Assembly (NCBI GenBank): GCA_020161265.1
Contig: JAIUOC010000001.1
Coordinates: 806,001-870,000, forward strand
Direction: 5' to 3'
Origin: Chloroflexota bacterium
GTDB taxonomy: Bacteria > Chloroflexota > Chloroflexia > Chloroflexales > Herpetosiphonaceae
DNA: 64,000 nt
In this document: in pieces, positions 9,150 through 17,908 of the stretch
Numbering within the stretch: position 1 is the stretch's first letter
Layout of the letters: each line of letters opens with the position of its first letter
Made by a program: the position numbers and the translations under genes
The notes under the pieces: model-generated
What the model was told of the DNA's origin: nothing
The model's input: only the letters and a program-made list of their open reading frames with translations
Database searches by the model: none

Positions 9150-10220
9150 TTAGTGGGCGGTTGCAGCGGTGCCAGTCATTTCTGAACTGGTTTGCGCATC
9201 TGCTACGGTTTCTTCGCCAGGGAAGAGTTTGAGCAACATCGAGCCAGCCACAAACGAGCCAACAATCCCGACGAAAACCCCACCCAAGACCGCAAAGTGG
9301 CCACCACGTGGAATAACTGCCAAGTAGGCAAAGATCGAGCCAGGTGATGGCGTAGCAACCAAACCTGCATCAAAAATCACAAACCACAGGTCGGCTAAGA
9401 TCCCGCCAGCCCACATTGCCACAATCATCACGGGGCGAGCCAAAATGTAGGGGAAATAGATTTCGTGAATCCCACCGAGGAAGTGAATCACAGCAGCACC
9501 AGGTGCTGATTCTTTGAGGTTGCCTTTGCCAGCAAACCAGAAGGCCAAGAGCAAGCCTAAGCCTGGGCCGGGGTTACTTTCGAGCAAAAAGTGAATCGCT
9601 TTGCCACTTTCGCCAACTTCAGCCACGCCTAAGGGGCCAAGAATCCCGTGGTTGATGGCGTTATTGAGGAAGAGCACTTTGGCTGGTTCAATAATAATAT
9701 CGGCCAAAGGCAACAAACGCCAGTCAATCAGAAATTGAACCCCAGAACCTAGACCTTTGCTCAAGCCTTCGACAATTGGGCCGATTGTCATATTCGCCAA
9801 CAACACCAAACCCATTACCAAGAAGCCCGCTGAGAAGTTATTGACCAACATTTCAAAGCCAGTTGGCACGCGATCTTCGAGAAACTCGTCGATTTTCTTC
9901 ATCAGGTAGCCGCCAAGTGGCCCCATGACCATGGCCCCGATAAACATTGGAATATCGGCCCCGACGATTACACCCATGGTTGCGGCGGCCCCAACCACCC
10001 CGCCACGGGTATCGTGAATCATCTTACCGCCAGTATAACCAATCAAGGTTGGCAACAGGTAGGTAATCATTGGGCCAACGAGCTTGGCAAAGGTTTCGTT
10101 TGGAATCCAACCAGTTGGGATGAACAGAGCGGTGATTAAGCCCCAAGCGATGAACGCACCGATATTGGGAACAACCATTGCAGCCAAGAAGCTGCCGAAG
10201 CGCTGAATATGCTGTCGCAT
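9150..10220 (-). CDS. mtlA: PTS mannitol permease IIC component
   Basis: 356 residues and highly hydrophobic. It has the hallmark sequences of enteric Mtl[24 protein letters not shown] near the N terminus, [74 protein letters not shown] and the conserved [15 protein letters not shown]. It imports and phosphorylates mannitol in concert with IIB. It is the first gene of the operon after a leader of about 250 nt. The C-terminal 25 residues (Asp/Ala/Thr-rich) do not continue into IIB, consistent with a split enzyme. AAAGGAG lies 11 nt before the ATG, slightly long. Confidence 0.95.
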   Translation of the reverse strand: MRQHIQRFGSFLAAMVVPNIGAFIAWGLITALFIPTGWIPNETFAKLVGPMITYLLPTLIGYTGGKMIHDTRGGVVGAAATMGVIVGADIPMFIGAMVMGPLGGYLMKKIDEFLEDRVPTGFEMLVNNFSAGFLVMGLVLLANMTIGPIVEGLSKGLGSGVQFLIDWRLLPLADIIIEPAKVLFLNNAINHGILGPLGVAEVGESGKAIHFLLESNPGPGLGLLLAFWFAGKGNLKESAPGAAVIHFLGGIHEIYFPYILARPVMIVAMWAGGILADLWFVIFDAGLVATPSPGSIFAYLAVIPRGGHFAVLGGVFVGIVGSFVAGSMLLKLFPGEETVADAQTSSEMTGTAATAH

Positions 10221-10480
10221 GATGGGCGTTTCTCCTTTGAAGTCATTGTTAATCGTCGTTGATTGCCCCGTGGATTCAGAATGGTGGTTCGTCAGCTAAC
10301 GCCCGGGTTGTTATCTGCGCAACAGTCACCCACGGTATCGCACACACCGCTAAGAAGAGGTTCGCCGTGGTGTTCTGGCAGTGCCCTACACCAGCCCGAC
10401 GATCCTGTCGTAGGTTGTCAATCGAGGGAGATAGCTCCGGATGGACAGAGGTTTCGATGTGTTTGTGTACTATTAACGGT
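10221..10480 (-). other. Long 5' leader of the mannitol PTS operon
   Basis: About 250 nt lie between the predicted promoter (10476-10504) and the IIC start. No convincing ORF with an RBS is present on either strand. Local complementarity exists, for instance CCACGG at 10332-10337 with CCGTGG at 10367-10372, and short CGAC/GTCG and GGTGT/ACACC pairs. The stretch is GC-richer than the flanking promoter DNA. It may be a structured leader; I recognise no known riboswitch. Confidence 0.4.
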
Positions 10481-10513
10481 ACAGGCGTTTTAGGCCATTG
10501 TCAAGCCATAAAA
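10476..10513 (-). promoter_or_regulatory. Mannitol operon promoter with inverted-repeat operator over -35
   Basis: On the minus strand TTGACA is at 10504-10499 and, after 17 nt, a weak -10 TACCGT at 10481-10476. Half-sites 10488-10496 and 10505-10513 (TTTTATGGC and GGCCTAAAA on the minus strand) surround the -35 as an imperfect inverted repeat. The same arrangement stands in front of the regulator gene at 12187-12210. The weak -10 fits a promoter that needs an activator, as MtlR-type promoters do. Confidence 0.6.
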
Positions 10514-10574
10514 CCCATTTTATTAATCTGTCTTTTGGTTGCGCTATTACGACAAAATGCGATGATTTAGCAAA

Positions 10575-12116
10575 CTAAACCATCCACTGGGTCAGCGCTG
10601 CAATATCTTCTGGGTGCAACATTGGATGCACTTGGATGACATCAATTGGCACACTAGCCAATGCTAACGGCGCGGTCGTAATCACCAAGTCGGCATTGGC
10701 TAAACGTTCTGCCGAAAGCTCACGCATCGAGAGCACTTCAAAAATACCTAGTTTGGGAAACCGTGCTTTGAGCCGCGCCACCAAAAGTTGGGTCGTGGCC
10801 ATGCCGCTCGGACAAACCACCAAAATATTGCGGGTTTGCACAGGCCGCGCCCGCACCACCGCCGCCCGCAACAACAAAATCAATTCATCACGGGCATCAA
10901 TCGGCAAAGCCACCCCAATCGTTGCCAGCAACTTACGATCAATTAAATCGGCCACACGCCGCTCAGTTGCATAACGTTCGCTCTGCGTTTCGCTGGATTG
11001 ATGAGTCGGAATCCATAGACCAAAGCGCTGGCGATTGCAGGCTGGCGGAATTAAGGCGGCCAAACCATCATGCAAAAGCTGATCGTTGGCTAGCTCGGCT
11101 AGATCGTAGCTGGTGGCAATCAAATCAATTAGCCCATTGATCAAACGAACGGTTACGTGATCGGTCTCATGTTGATTAGGCCAAGGCCGTTCGCGGGCAG
11201 CACATACCAATTGCAAAGCAACACCAGCAATTTCAGCAAGATTGCTCGTGGCACTGGCTTGCAAACCATAATGTTGCTCAAATTGTTTAGCAACTGGCCA
11301 AACCTGCTGTTGCTCAAGCCAGTATAACGTTTCGGGATGCCAATGCAGATACTGTTGGGTGTTGATGCGTTGCTGTTGCAAAGCCAAGGCCAAAGCTAAT
11401 AAACTAATTGCCTGATCGCTAAACCGCGCATTTAACGCAGCTTCAGCCCAAATCACCTGCTGTTGGGCTTTAGGCAGATCAAGCTCCTGCAAAAAGCTAT
11501 TGACCCGTTGAATAATCGGCAAGAGGGCTGCATCTTGTTGTAACACAAAATCAAAACCAAGGCCCGCTTGCACGCTGATAATTGGCAAACTAAATGGTAC
11601 ATCGCCCCATAACAACGCGGCTAAAGCTTGGCGTTTGGCCAACTCAGCGCCTTCGATCCAGCAGCCGCGATGCTGCCGCCGCACCACTTGCAAACCAAAA
11701 CTGGCCAACCAAATCTCCATGACATCGAGATCTTTAAGCACGGTCGTGCGAGCAACTGCTAAATCTTGTTGGAGTTGGTTGAGGGTCAAGGGTTCGGGGG
11801 TAATCAACAACACGAAGGCCAAAAGCTGACCACGTTGTTCGGGCGTGAGAATCAATTGAAATTTAGCATGGGATTCTAATTCAGCGTAGAGGCGTTCACG
11901 TTGCTGGGCCGAGCAGATTAGCTGAATGCCAACCCCAGGCACTTGGCGCAAACTGGCATGGCGACGAGCCAACCACAGCTTAATACTCCGTAAACTATAG
12001 GAAACTTGGCGTGGTGTGAGATGGAGAGACTGACCGAGCGCCGCAGCCCCAATCGGAGTCTCAGTGGTAAGCAACAGATACAACAGATCACGTTGAGCAG
12101 TCGTCAGCGACAGCAT
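10575..12116 (-). CDS. mtlR: MtlR/LicR-type PTS-controlled transcriptional regulator
   Basis: 513 residues. N-terminal part: two helix-turn-helix regions (around IGAAALGQSLHLTPRQVSYS and LNQLQQDLAVARTTVLKDL). Middle: a PTS regulation domain region with the LLHDGLAALIPPACNRQRFG block typical of PRD2. C-terminal part (from about residue 430): a GatB-like IIB domain with Cys435 in NILVVCPSGMATTQLL. Unlike the five-domain MtlR of Firmicutes it stops after IIB, with no IIA-like domain. It likely activates the adjacent mannitol operon and senses PTS flux by phosphorylation of PRD His and the IIB Cys. It has its own promoter that shares the operator of the operon. Confidence 0.87.
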   Translation of the reverse strand: MLSLTTAQRDLLYLLLTTETPIGAAALGQSLHLTPRQVSYSLRSIKLWLARRHASLRQVPGVGIQLICSAQQRERLYAELESHAKFQLILTPEQRGQLLAFVLLITPEPLTLNQLQQDLAVARTTVLKDLDVMEIWLASFGLQVVRRQHRGCWIEGAELAKRQALAALLWGDVPFSLPIISVQAGLGFDFVLQQDAALLPIIQRVNSFLQELDLPKAQQQVIWAEAALNARFSDQAISLLALALALQQQRINTQQYLHWHPETLYWLEQQQVWPVAKQFEQHYGLQASATSNLAEIAGVALQLVCAARERPWPNQHETDHVTVRLINGLIDLIATSYDLAELANDQLLHDGLAALIPPACNRQRFGLWIPTHQSSETQSERYATERRVADLIDRKLLATIGVALPIDARDELILLLRAAVVRARPVQTRNILVVCPSGMATTQLLVARLKARFPKLGIFEVLSMRELSAERLANADLVITTAPLALASVPIDVIQVHPMLHPEDIAALTQWMV

Positions 12117-12173
12117 ACGTTTACCCCATAGTTGTGGAGCGAAATAGGTTCCCTACAATCAGAGAGTTAATGT

Positions 12174-12210
12174 ATGCTAGCTGCGTTTTAGCCCATTGTC
12201 AAGGGCTAAA
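12174..12210 (-). promoter_or_regulatory. mtlR promoter with perfect palindrome over -35
   Basis: TTGACA is at 12202-12197 (minus strand), followed by a 17-nt spacer and TAGCAT at 12179-12174. The -35 is the centre of a perfect inverted repeat, TTTAGCCC (8 nt) GGGCTAAA, at 12187-12210. A related repeat sits on the -35 of the mannitol operon, and both are followed by an A/T tract containing TTTTATTAAT. This suggests that one regulator, probably MtlR itself, binds both. Confidence 0.65.
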
Positions 12211-12444
12211 TCATGTTTTATTAATACATTTTTTATTACTTTAATTAATACAAAAGTGGATGATTTGACTTAACCAGTTTGAGATTAAAATCCTCGTTCG
12301 TGCCATTTGTAATCCCAAAACAACCTTCGCGTTCTGCGTGGTTAAACCTAGCCCCTGATCACTGAACCCTAGTTGCTCAATATTGCTTGTAATACTTTAG
12401 CAGGTTGGGTGTAGTTTAAGTGCGTCAGATAAGTGAGGCCAACG
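12211..12444 (+). other. Intergenic region upstream of the ECF sigma gene
   Basis: No gene is seen. Positions 12299-12370 hold phrases of the recurring intergenic family (CCCAAAAC, TTCTGCGTGGTTAAA, CCTAGCCCCTGATCACTGAA). An A/T-rich stretch follows the mtlR promoter. No confident promoter for the sigma gene was identified. Confidence 0.5.
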
Positions 12445-12993
12445 ATGATTCAAATTCAACAACCAACCCGTGAAACAAGCAATCAGCACATTGATTTTGC
12501 TGAACTCTATGCCCAACAGTATGCATCAATCTATCGCTATATTGCCTACCGCGTGCGCGATCCTGCTTGTGCCGACGATTTGGTGGCCCATACCTTTGAG
12601 CGGGCCATGAGCCGCAGCGAAACCTATCGCGCCGACCGTGGCAGCCTTGGAGCATGGATTTTTGGGATTGCCCGCCATTGTGTTGATAGCCATTTTCAAC
12701 GCCAACGACGGCAACGCTGGCTCTCATTAGATTTTATGCGTGAACATGCTGCTGATAATGCCGACCCAATTGCTGACACTCTACGCAGCGAGACCAATCA
12801 ACAGCTGTATCAGGCACTGCATAAACTTAAAGCTCATGAGCGCGATGTGATTGCCCTGAAATTTGGAGCAGGCTTGAACAATCGCCAAATTGCCGAAATT
12901 ACTGGCCATAGCGAAAGCAATGTTGGGGTACTGCTCTACCGCAGCCTGCAACGGCTTCGTCAATGGCTACCAAATAGAGGATACGAACAATGA
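12445..12993 (+). CDS. ECF-type RNA polymerase sigma factor
   Basis: 182 residues. Region 2 is visible as YAQQYASIYRYIAYRV, ADDLVAHTFERAM and LGAWIFGIARHCVDSHF. Region 4 is LKAHERDVIALKFGAGLNNR followed by IAEITGHSESNVGVLLYRSL, a helix-turn-helix for -35 recognition. I start at ATG 12445 because GTGAGG at 12433-12438 is a suitable ribosome site; the upstream GTG is part of it. Its TGA overlaps the ATG of the next gene (ATGA), a usual sign of a sigma/anti-sigma pair. The target genes are unknown. Confidence 0.92.
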   Translation: MIQIQQPTRETSNQHIDFAELYAQQYASIYRYIAYRVRDPACADDLVAHTFERAMSRSETYRADRGSLGAWIFGIARHCVDSHFQRQRRQRWLSLDFMREHAADNADPIADTLRSETNQQLYQALHKLKAHERDVIALKFGAGLNNRQIAEITGHSESNVGVLLYRSLQRLRQWLPNRGYEQ

Positions 12994-13805
12994 TCGAGCA
13001 ACAAATCCAGCAATTTAATGCTGATGTTGACCACTTGCTTGAAACTGGTCAACTACCATCGTCCGCCGATCCGAATCATCAAGCCTTACTGCATCTGGCC
13101 CAACAGTTGGAACAATTGCGTTTGCAGCCGAGCAGCATCCAACAGGCAGCTACTGCCCAACGGATTCAACAATTTGGCACTGGCAAACATCATTCTGGAG
13201 GTTTTATGTTGAAATCAAAAATGCGCATGGCCTTAGCCGTTGTTATGGCCTTAGTTGTCGCAACCGTTGCTGTACCACCATTGCGCAGCTATGCTAGCCA
13301 AATTTTGCGCCAAATTGGCTGGTTGAGTGTGACCAACGAGCCAACCAAAGCTGAACAATTGCTCACTGCAACCGAGGTACCACCAATCCCAGACCAACCA
13401 ACCGCAACCCCACCAGTGCTCAGCGATGCTAGCCTGTTCAATCCAACCTATCTACCAGCTGGTTACGTTGCCAACCCAAGCTACAGCGGTCGCTACTATG
13501 CCAACGATAGCACACCCGATTCGATCTATATCTCGGTACGGAGCATTGAAGAAGGCAGTACCCTCGGAGTTGGGGCAGCCAGCACCACACCGATCACAGT
13601 GCGCAACACCCAAGGCTTGTATATCGAGCAAGCACCGTTATACATCAAAGCGAAAGAAGGCAAGATGTATCAAGAAGATCTTGAAACAGTCGCGGTTAAT
13701 TTGGTCTTATGGGAAGAAAATGGCCAAATTATCATCGTTGAAAGCTATGTGCTCGATCAAACAACCCTCATCCAAATTGCCGAAGGCTTAGAAGTCAACG
13801 AATAA
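12990..13805 (+). CDS. Membrane anti-sigma factor-like protein, DUF4367-like outer domain
   Basis: 271 residues. The N-terminal 75 residues are hydrophilic and Gln-rich and would lie in the cytoplasm. One transmembrane helix (MRMALAVVMALVVATVAVPP) is near residues 80-99. The outer part carries LFNPTYLPAGYVANPSYSGR and a C-terminal strand-rich segment, similar to the DUF4367 domain found on anti-sigma partners. It overlaps the ECF sigma gene by 4 nt, so translational coupling is likely. I infer that it holds the sigma factor inactive until a surface signal is sensed. No zinc HxxxCxxC motif is visible. Confidence 0.75.
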   Translation: MIEQQIQQFNADVDHLLETGQLPSSADPNHQALLHLAQQLEQLRLQPSSIQQAATAQRIQQFGTGKHHSGGFMLKSKMRMALAVVMALVVATVAVPPLRSYASQILRQIGWLSVTNEPTKAEQLLTATEVPPIPDQPTATPPVLSDASLFNPTYLPAGYVANPSYSGRYYANDSTPDSIYISVRSIEEGSTLGVGAASTTPITVRNTQGLYIEQAPLYIKAKEGKMYQEDLETVAVNLVLWEENGQIIIVESYVLDQTTLIQIAEGLEVNE

Positions 13806-14207
13806 CCCTAGCGGTCAGGCATCAGGGGCTAGTTTTTAGCGCAGAGGCGCAGATCAGAAATCAGGGGCTAGGGGCCAGTAGTTAACCCAGAGGTTGTAAA
13901 AAATGCGGGTGAAGTATTGTTAGCTGCCCAAGGCATATAAGAATAATCATCCAAATCTGTGCCAATCTGTGGCTAAAATCGACACTTTGTGATAAAACTG
14001 GCTCCTAGCTCCTGACAGCTAATCCCTTCCTAATCGCCTATAGCCAAGTTTAGCTCGGGCCACAAAAGTTAACACAACGCTGCTAATTATGATCTTGCAA
14101 TGCAACAATCGCTACCGTACCATACGTCATAGCAACGTCAGCAATCAAGGCTCCGCTATCATTATTACAACATCAATCGGAATGTGCATTGCCGAAAGGA
14201 TCGGGCT
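13806..14207 (+). repeat. Intergenic region rich in recurring non-coding phrases
   Basis: No gene is supported. 13811-13890 contains CAGGGGCTAG twice and TTAGCGCAGAGGCGCAGA, the reverse complement of CTCTGCGCCTCTGCGCTAA found at 24987. 13953-13982 reads AATCTGTGCCAATCTGTGG, a short internal direct repeat. These match the phrase family seen in other gaps of this window. The last 150 nt may hold the promoter of the zinc-ribbon gene, but no clear boxes were found. Confidence 0.55.
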
Positions 14208-14828
14208 ATGGAATGTTTTGAGTGTGGTGAAACAATTAATCCCAATTTACGCTATTGTTTACATTGCGGGGTCTCGCTTGAGGCTATGTATGCAGCGCCA
14301 CCAACCATGCCTGCCGATAAATTGCCACCCTTGCCATTATTTATGCAAGCAGCACCGCAGCCATTAACCGTCGCGGCAGCGCGGGTGCAGCCCATCAGTC
14401 AGCCCGAAATGAATTATCAATTGCCCGTGATTGAGCAATTACGCGCCAATATCAAAGATCCTAACTTTTTGATGCAAGTCATTTATTTTCTGGTGATTGG
14501 TTTTTGGAGCAGCCAAATGTGGTTGGTTGCAACCTGGGTTTGCGCATTGCTCGGCTTGAATATCACCCAACCAATGCTCAATTATTTGCCAACGATTACA
14601 TTTTTGAGCTTACCCCACACCGATGGCCTCGTGACCAGCCTGCGCAAAGAGCTACCACGCGGTCTCTGTTTGCTCTATGGCATTTGTGTTGGCTGGTATC
14701 TGAGCATGCTTTGGATGCAGGTTATCTGGCTAGCCACGGTTAGCGTTGTTGGCTTGCCTTTAGCGCAAAAAATGGGCCGCTTGTTGCCGAGCGTGATGTG
14801 GCTCAAGCCACTGCCCAAACTAGATTAA
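14208..14828 (+). CDS. Zinc-ribbon membrane protein of unknown function
   Basis: 206 residues. The N terminus is a small zinc ribbon, MECFECGETINPNLRYCLHC, with two CxxC pairs. It is followed by a Pro-rich linker and, from about residue 90, three or four hydrophobic helices (VIYFLVIGFWSSQMWLVATW and others). ATG 14208 has GAAAGGA 8 nt upstream; a longer frame from 14184 lacks an RBS. The gene end overlaps the convergent Nudix gene by 9 nt. Zinc-ribbon-plus-TM proteins are common and poorly characterised, so no function is assigned. Confidence 0.75.
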   Translation: MECFECGETINPNLRYCLHCGVSLEAMYAAPPTMPADKLPPLPLFMQAAPQPLTVAAARVQPISQPEMNYQLPVIEQLRANIKDPNFLMQVIYFLVIGFWSSQMWLVATWVCALLGLNITQPMLNYLPTITFLSLPHTDGLVTSLRKELPRGLCLLYGICVGWYLSMLWMQVIWLATVSVVGLPLAQKMGRLLPSVMWLKPLPKLD

Positions 14829-15263
14829 ACGATTCGAGCGCCAGATCGTGTTAACCACCTCTAGCACGCTTCGCTCACGCGGAAAGCTAATTTGCTCAAG
14901 TGCATCGGGCAACAAAAACCATTGGGCATCGTCGATTTCCGAAAGCTGTGGCTTGAGACATCCGCCAGTACAGCGAAACAGAAAAAACTCGACCCATTTA
15001 TGCACAAAGTGACTCTCAACCCGAAACCAATATTGAATTGCCGAAAGCGAGCAAACGATTTCGCCGCGTAAGCCAGTTTCTTCGTTTATTTCACGGCGGG
15101 CTGCTTGGGCAAAGGTTTCGCGACCTTCACGATGGCCTTTTGGCAAACCCCAGCGTGTACTGTTATGGGTCGCAATCAGCACTACCTCAGGCACTTCATC
15201 CATCCAGCGATAGCAAACACCACCGGCTGAATAAGCAATACGACTTTTGCGAATCTGGCTCAT
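14820..15263 (-). CDS. Nudix hydrolase
   Basis: 147 residues. The Nudix box is complete: GHREGRETFAQAARREINEE followed by TG, with the metal-binding REINEE core. It is preceded by TRWGLPKG. The family cleaves nucleoside diphosphates linked to another group; the substrate (NDP-sugar, dinucleotide or oxidised nucleotide) cannot be read from the sequence. There is no operon partner on its strand. The gene is convergent with and overlaps the zinc-ribbon gene at its 3' end. Confidence 0.9.
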   Translation of the reverse strand: MSQIRKSRIAYSAGGVCYRWMDEVPEVVLIATHNSTRWGLPKGHREGRETFAQAARREINEETGLRGEIVCSLSAIQYWFRVESHFVHKWVEFFLFRCTGGCLKPQLSEIDDAQWFLLPDALEQISFPRERSVLEVVNTIWRSNRLI

Positions 15264-15433
15264 TCATGCCTCCATCAGGTATCAAGATGCGAGCTGACCT
15301 AGGGCCGCCCGCATCTGGCGTTCAGCAAGCTTAACGCTACTGAACAAGTATTCGATTTTGCTTGCTTCATCATATCATGAGACTGAGCGATCTTCGGCAA
15401 GCAAGCTCAAATTCTGTTTGATACCTACGTGAT

Positions 15434-15517
15434 TTAGCGGGCTGAACGCCGTTTGAAGAAATAGGCCAAGCCTGCCAATGCCAACGCCGCCAATGCACTC
15501 TTTTTATGTCGAACCAT
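15434..15517 (-). CDS. Small hydrophobic peptide, 27 aa
   Basis: ATG at 15517 with GGAG 6-7 nt upstream on the minus strand. The product begins MVRHKKSALAALALAGLAYF and ends FKRRSAR: basic ends around a short helix of about 15 hydrophobic residues, which could span or lie on the membrane. No homologue is recognised. Support is the good ribosome site, positive-inside-like ends and lack of any other feature in this gap. It could still be a chance ORF. Confidence 0.45.
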   Translation of the reverse strand: MVRHKKSALAALALAGLAYFFKRRSAR

Positions 15518-15620
15518 GGCAATTCTCCTTATAATTAGTAATTCCTAAGCAGCAACTAAGCAGGATATATGCCATGTTTTTGTTACAATGGTAAGCAGTC
15601 TTTGTTACTGGAGAACAACC

Positions 15621-17252
15621 ATGGCCCGTGATCGTTTGTTAGCTGGTGGCGCGATTTGGACGCTCGACCCAACTGTGGGTGTGGCTGAAGCAATCGCTTT
15701 GCGCGATGGCAAGGTATTGGCAGTTGGCAGCAATGCCGAGGTTCGAGCAGCCATCAGCGCCGATTATGATTATATTGATTTAGCGGGGCGTAGCGTTATT
15801 CCTGGCATTTGCGATGCGCATATTCACTTGCTTTGGAGCGCATTACTGGCCGATCAGATTGATCTGCAAGAGGTGGCTTCGTTTGAGCAGGCATTAGAAA
15901 TTATTCGCCGCCATGCTGAACGCTTGCCCGCCGATGCTTGGGTGCTTGGCTCAGGCTGGGATCATAGCTTGTGGCAGCGCGATTGGCCCACCGCCAGCGA
16001 GCTTGATCAAGTAACTGGTGGCCGCCCAGCTTTCATCACTCGCAAAGATTTGCACTCAGCTTGGGTCAATAATGCGGCCCTCCAACGCGCCAATATCAGC
16101 AAATTTAGCAGCGATCCTGATGGTGGCAGCATTGGCCGTGATAGCGCAGGCGAACCCAACGGCATGCTGTTTGAAAATGGTCAATTAGCAGTCAAAGCCT
16201 GCATTCCAGAGCCGAGCAATGCGCAAAAAGAGGCCAGCATTCAAACCTTCATCAAACGCATGCATCGACGGGGCATCACCAGTTTGCATGTGCCCGAAGG
16301 CCCAGATTGCTTTGCGGCGGTGCAGGCACTTTATGGGCGGGGCGCACTCGAAATGCGCATTTTGCACCATTTACGCATGGATTTGCTTGATCATGCGCTG
16401 GCGATCGGCCTCAAATCGGGGTTGGGTGATGCTTGGCTACGTTTTGGCAATTTGAAAATATTTAGCGATGGCTCACTTGGCTCGGCTACTGCACATATGC
16501 TCACCCCATTTGATAATCTACCAGCGAATGCCCCCCATCCCTACGGCATTCCGATGTTAGATCGCGAAGATCTGTTTGCGACGATTGATCGGGCGCTTGC
16601 CAATGATATTAGCGTGATTGTGCATGCTATCGGCGATGCTGCCAATCGCACGGTGCTCGATGCAATTGAGGCGGCAATCAAGGCCAATCCTGAAACCTTG
16701 CAACCAAGCCTTGGCACTGGCCCCGTAGCGGCGCGAATTCCCAATCGCATCGAGCATGCCCAAGTTTTACACCCTGATGATATTCGGCGCTTCGGCCAAC
16801 TTGGAGTGATTGCCTCAATGCAGCCGATTCATGCTACCAGCGATATTACCTTGGCTGATCGCTTGTGGGGCCAGCGTTCGCAATATGCCTATGCTTGGCG
16901 TAGTTTGCAGGCTAGCGGCGCAATTTTGGCCTTTGGCTCCGATGCGCCCGTTGAATCGTGGAATCCATGGGCTGGCTTGCAGGCAGCGGTCACCCGTCAA
17001 CGCCCCGATGCCACTCCAGCAGGCGGGTGGTATCCCGAACAATGCTTGAGTTTAAACGAGGCACTGTGGGCCTACACGGTCGGCCCAGCAATTACCTCAG
17101 GTGAGCAAGCGTTTAAAGGTAGTTTGAGCGTGGGTAAGCTCGCCGATTTGGTAATTCTTGATCAAGATTTAGCCCAAGTAGCCAACGATCAAGTTGCCAA
17201 GGTTCAAGTTGCCCAAACGATCATTGAGGGACAAACGGTATGGGAAGGTTAA
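15621..17252 (+). CDS. Amidohydrolase (YtcJ-like)
   Basis: 543 residues of the metal-dependent amidohydrolase superfamily. The metal site HxH is in IPGICDAHIHLLWSALLAD. Other family features are FSDGSLGSATAHML, the His in VIVHAIGDAANRTVLDA, RIEHAQVLHPDDI, and the late Asp in LAFGSDAPVESWNPW. The C-terminal GKLADLVILDQD is typical. YtcJ-like enzymes hydrolyse C-N bonds in small molecules; the substrate is unknown. ATG 15621 has CTGGAGAAC upstream; the frame opens earlier at 15588 without an RBS. The 3' end overlaps the next lipoprotein gene by 13 nt, suggesting an operon with it and the ABC-2 permease. Confidence 0.9.
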   Translation: MARDRLLAGGAIWTLDPTVGVAEAIALRDGKVLAVGSNAEVRAAISADYDYIDLAGRSVIPGICDAHIHLLWSALLADQIDLQEVASFEQALEIIRRHAERLPADAWVLGSGWDHSLWQRDWPTASELDQVTGGRPAFITRKDLHSAWVNNAALQRANISKFSSDPDGGSIGRDSAGEPNGMLFENGQLAVKACIPEPSNAQKEASIQTFIKRMHRRGITSLHVPEGPDCFAAVQALYGRGALEMRILHHLRMDLLDHALAIGLKSGLGDAWLRFGNLKIFSDGSLGSATAHMLTPFDNLPANAPHPYGIPMLDREDLFATIDRALANDISVIVHAIGDAANRTVLDAIEAAIKANPETLQPSLGTGPVAARIPNRIEHAQVLHPDDIRRFGQLGVIASMQPIHATSDITLADRLWGQRSQYAYAWRSLQASGAILAFGSDAPVESWNPWAGLQAAVTRQRPDATPAGGWYPEQCLSLNEALWAYTVGPAITSGEQAFKGSLSVGKLADLVILDQDLAQVANDQVAKVQVAQTIIEGQTVWEG

Positions 17253-17899
17253 TCTGCATTTTCAGTTTAATCGTGCTCTTGGTGGGCTGCACGGAACAAC
17301 CAGTCGCGCCAGCGAGCAACCAAGTAACGACAGCACCAACTATGATCCAAGCTAGCCCAAGCCCTCAAGCTGCGGTGGCACCATTGGAGCCAACCAGTAC
17401 GCCCAGCGCAACTGAGCCAGTTTCCTTGACCTTCACCACCTATCGCGATCCACGTGGAGTATTTGCGATCGATGTGCCGAGCAATTGGCGCACCGAATCG
17501 CTCAAAAATGGCATTGGAATCAGCAGTTTTGCCTATAATGCCAGCGTCGTAGTGACAATTTCGTTTAGTTGGCAGGCCGAACAACTTGATTCAACCAAAG
17601 CGGCGGAAATCGTCGAAATGGTTAAATCGCAAACCTTCGCTACCTATCTGACCCGTGATGTGCAATTGAATAGCGCTAGCGAAGGCGCAACCTATCGCCT
17701 CGAAGGCACGGCCAGTTTGAATGCCCAGCCGATGTATGTGCGCTTTGAACTGAGCCAAACCACAGGCGGCAGCATCATGCTGCAATCGTGGCTTGTGCCT
17801 CAGGATTTGTGGCCCGATGTCGAAACGACGTTTTACACCCCAATGCAGCGCAGCCTCAGCATCGATGATGAAGCGGCAGCGGCCTTGGCTCAGGAGTAA
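17240..17899 (+). CDS. Putative lipoprotein of unknown function
   Basis: 219 residues. The lipoprotein signal MGRLICIFSLIVLLVGC has a lipobox LVGC with Cys17. A Pro/Thr/Ala-rich spacer (residues 20-58) leads to a domain beginning LTFTTYRDPRGVFAIDVPSN and WRTE, of the kind seen in PsbP/DUF1795-like proteins that bind the outer face of membranes. It overlaps the amidohydrolase gene by 13 nt and ends 9 nt before the permease gene. Function unknown. Confidence 0.75.
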   Translation: MGRLICIFSLIVLLVGCTEQPVAPASNQVTTAPTMIQASPSPQAAVAPLEPTSTPSATEPVSLTFTTYRDPRGVFAIDVPSNWRTESLKNGIGISSFAYNASVVVTISFSWQAEQLDSTKAAEIVEMVKSQTFATYLTRDVQLNSASEGATYRLEGTASLNAQPMYVRFELSQTTGGSIMLQSWLVPQDLWPDVETTFYTPMQRSLSIDDEAAAALAQE

Positions 17900-17908
17900 G
17901 GGATCGGC

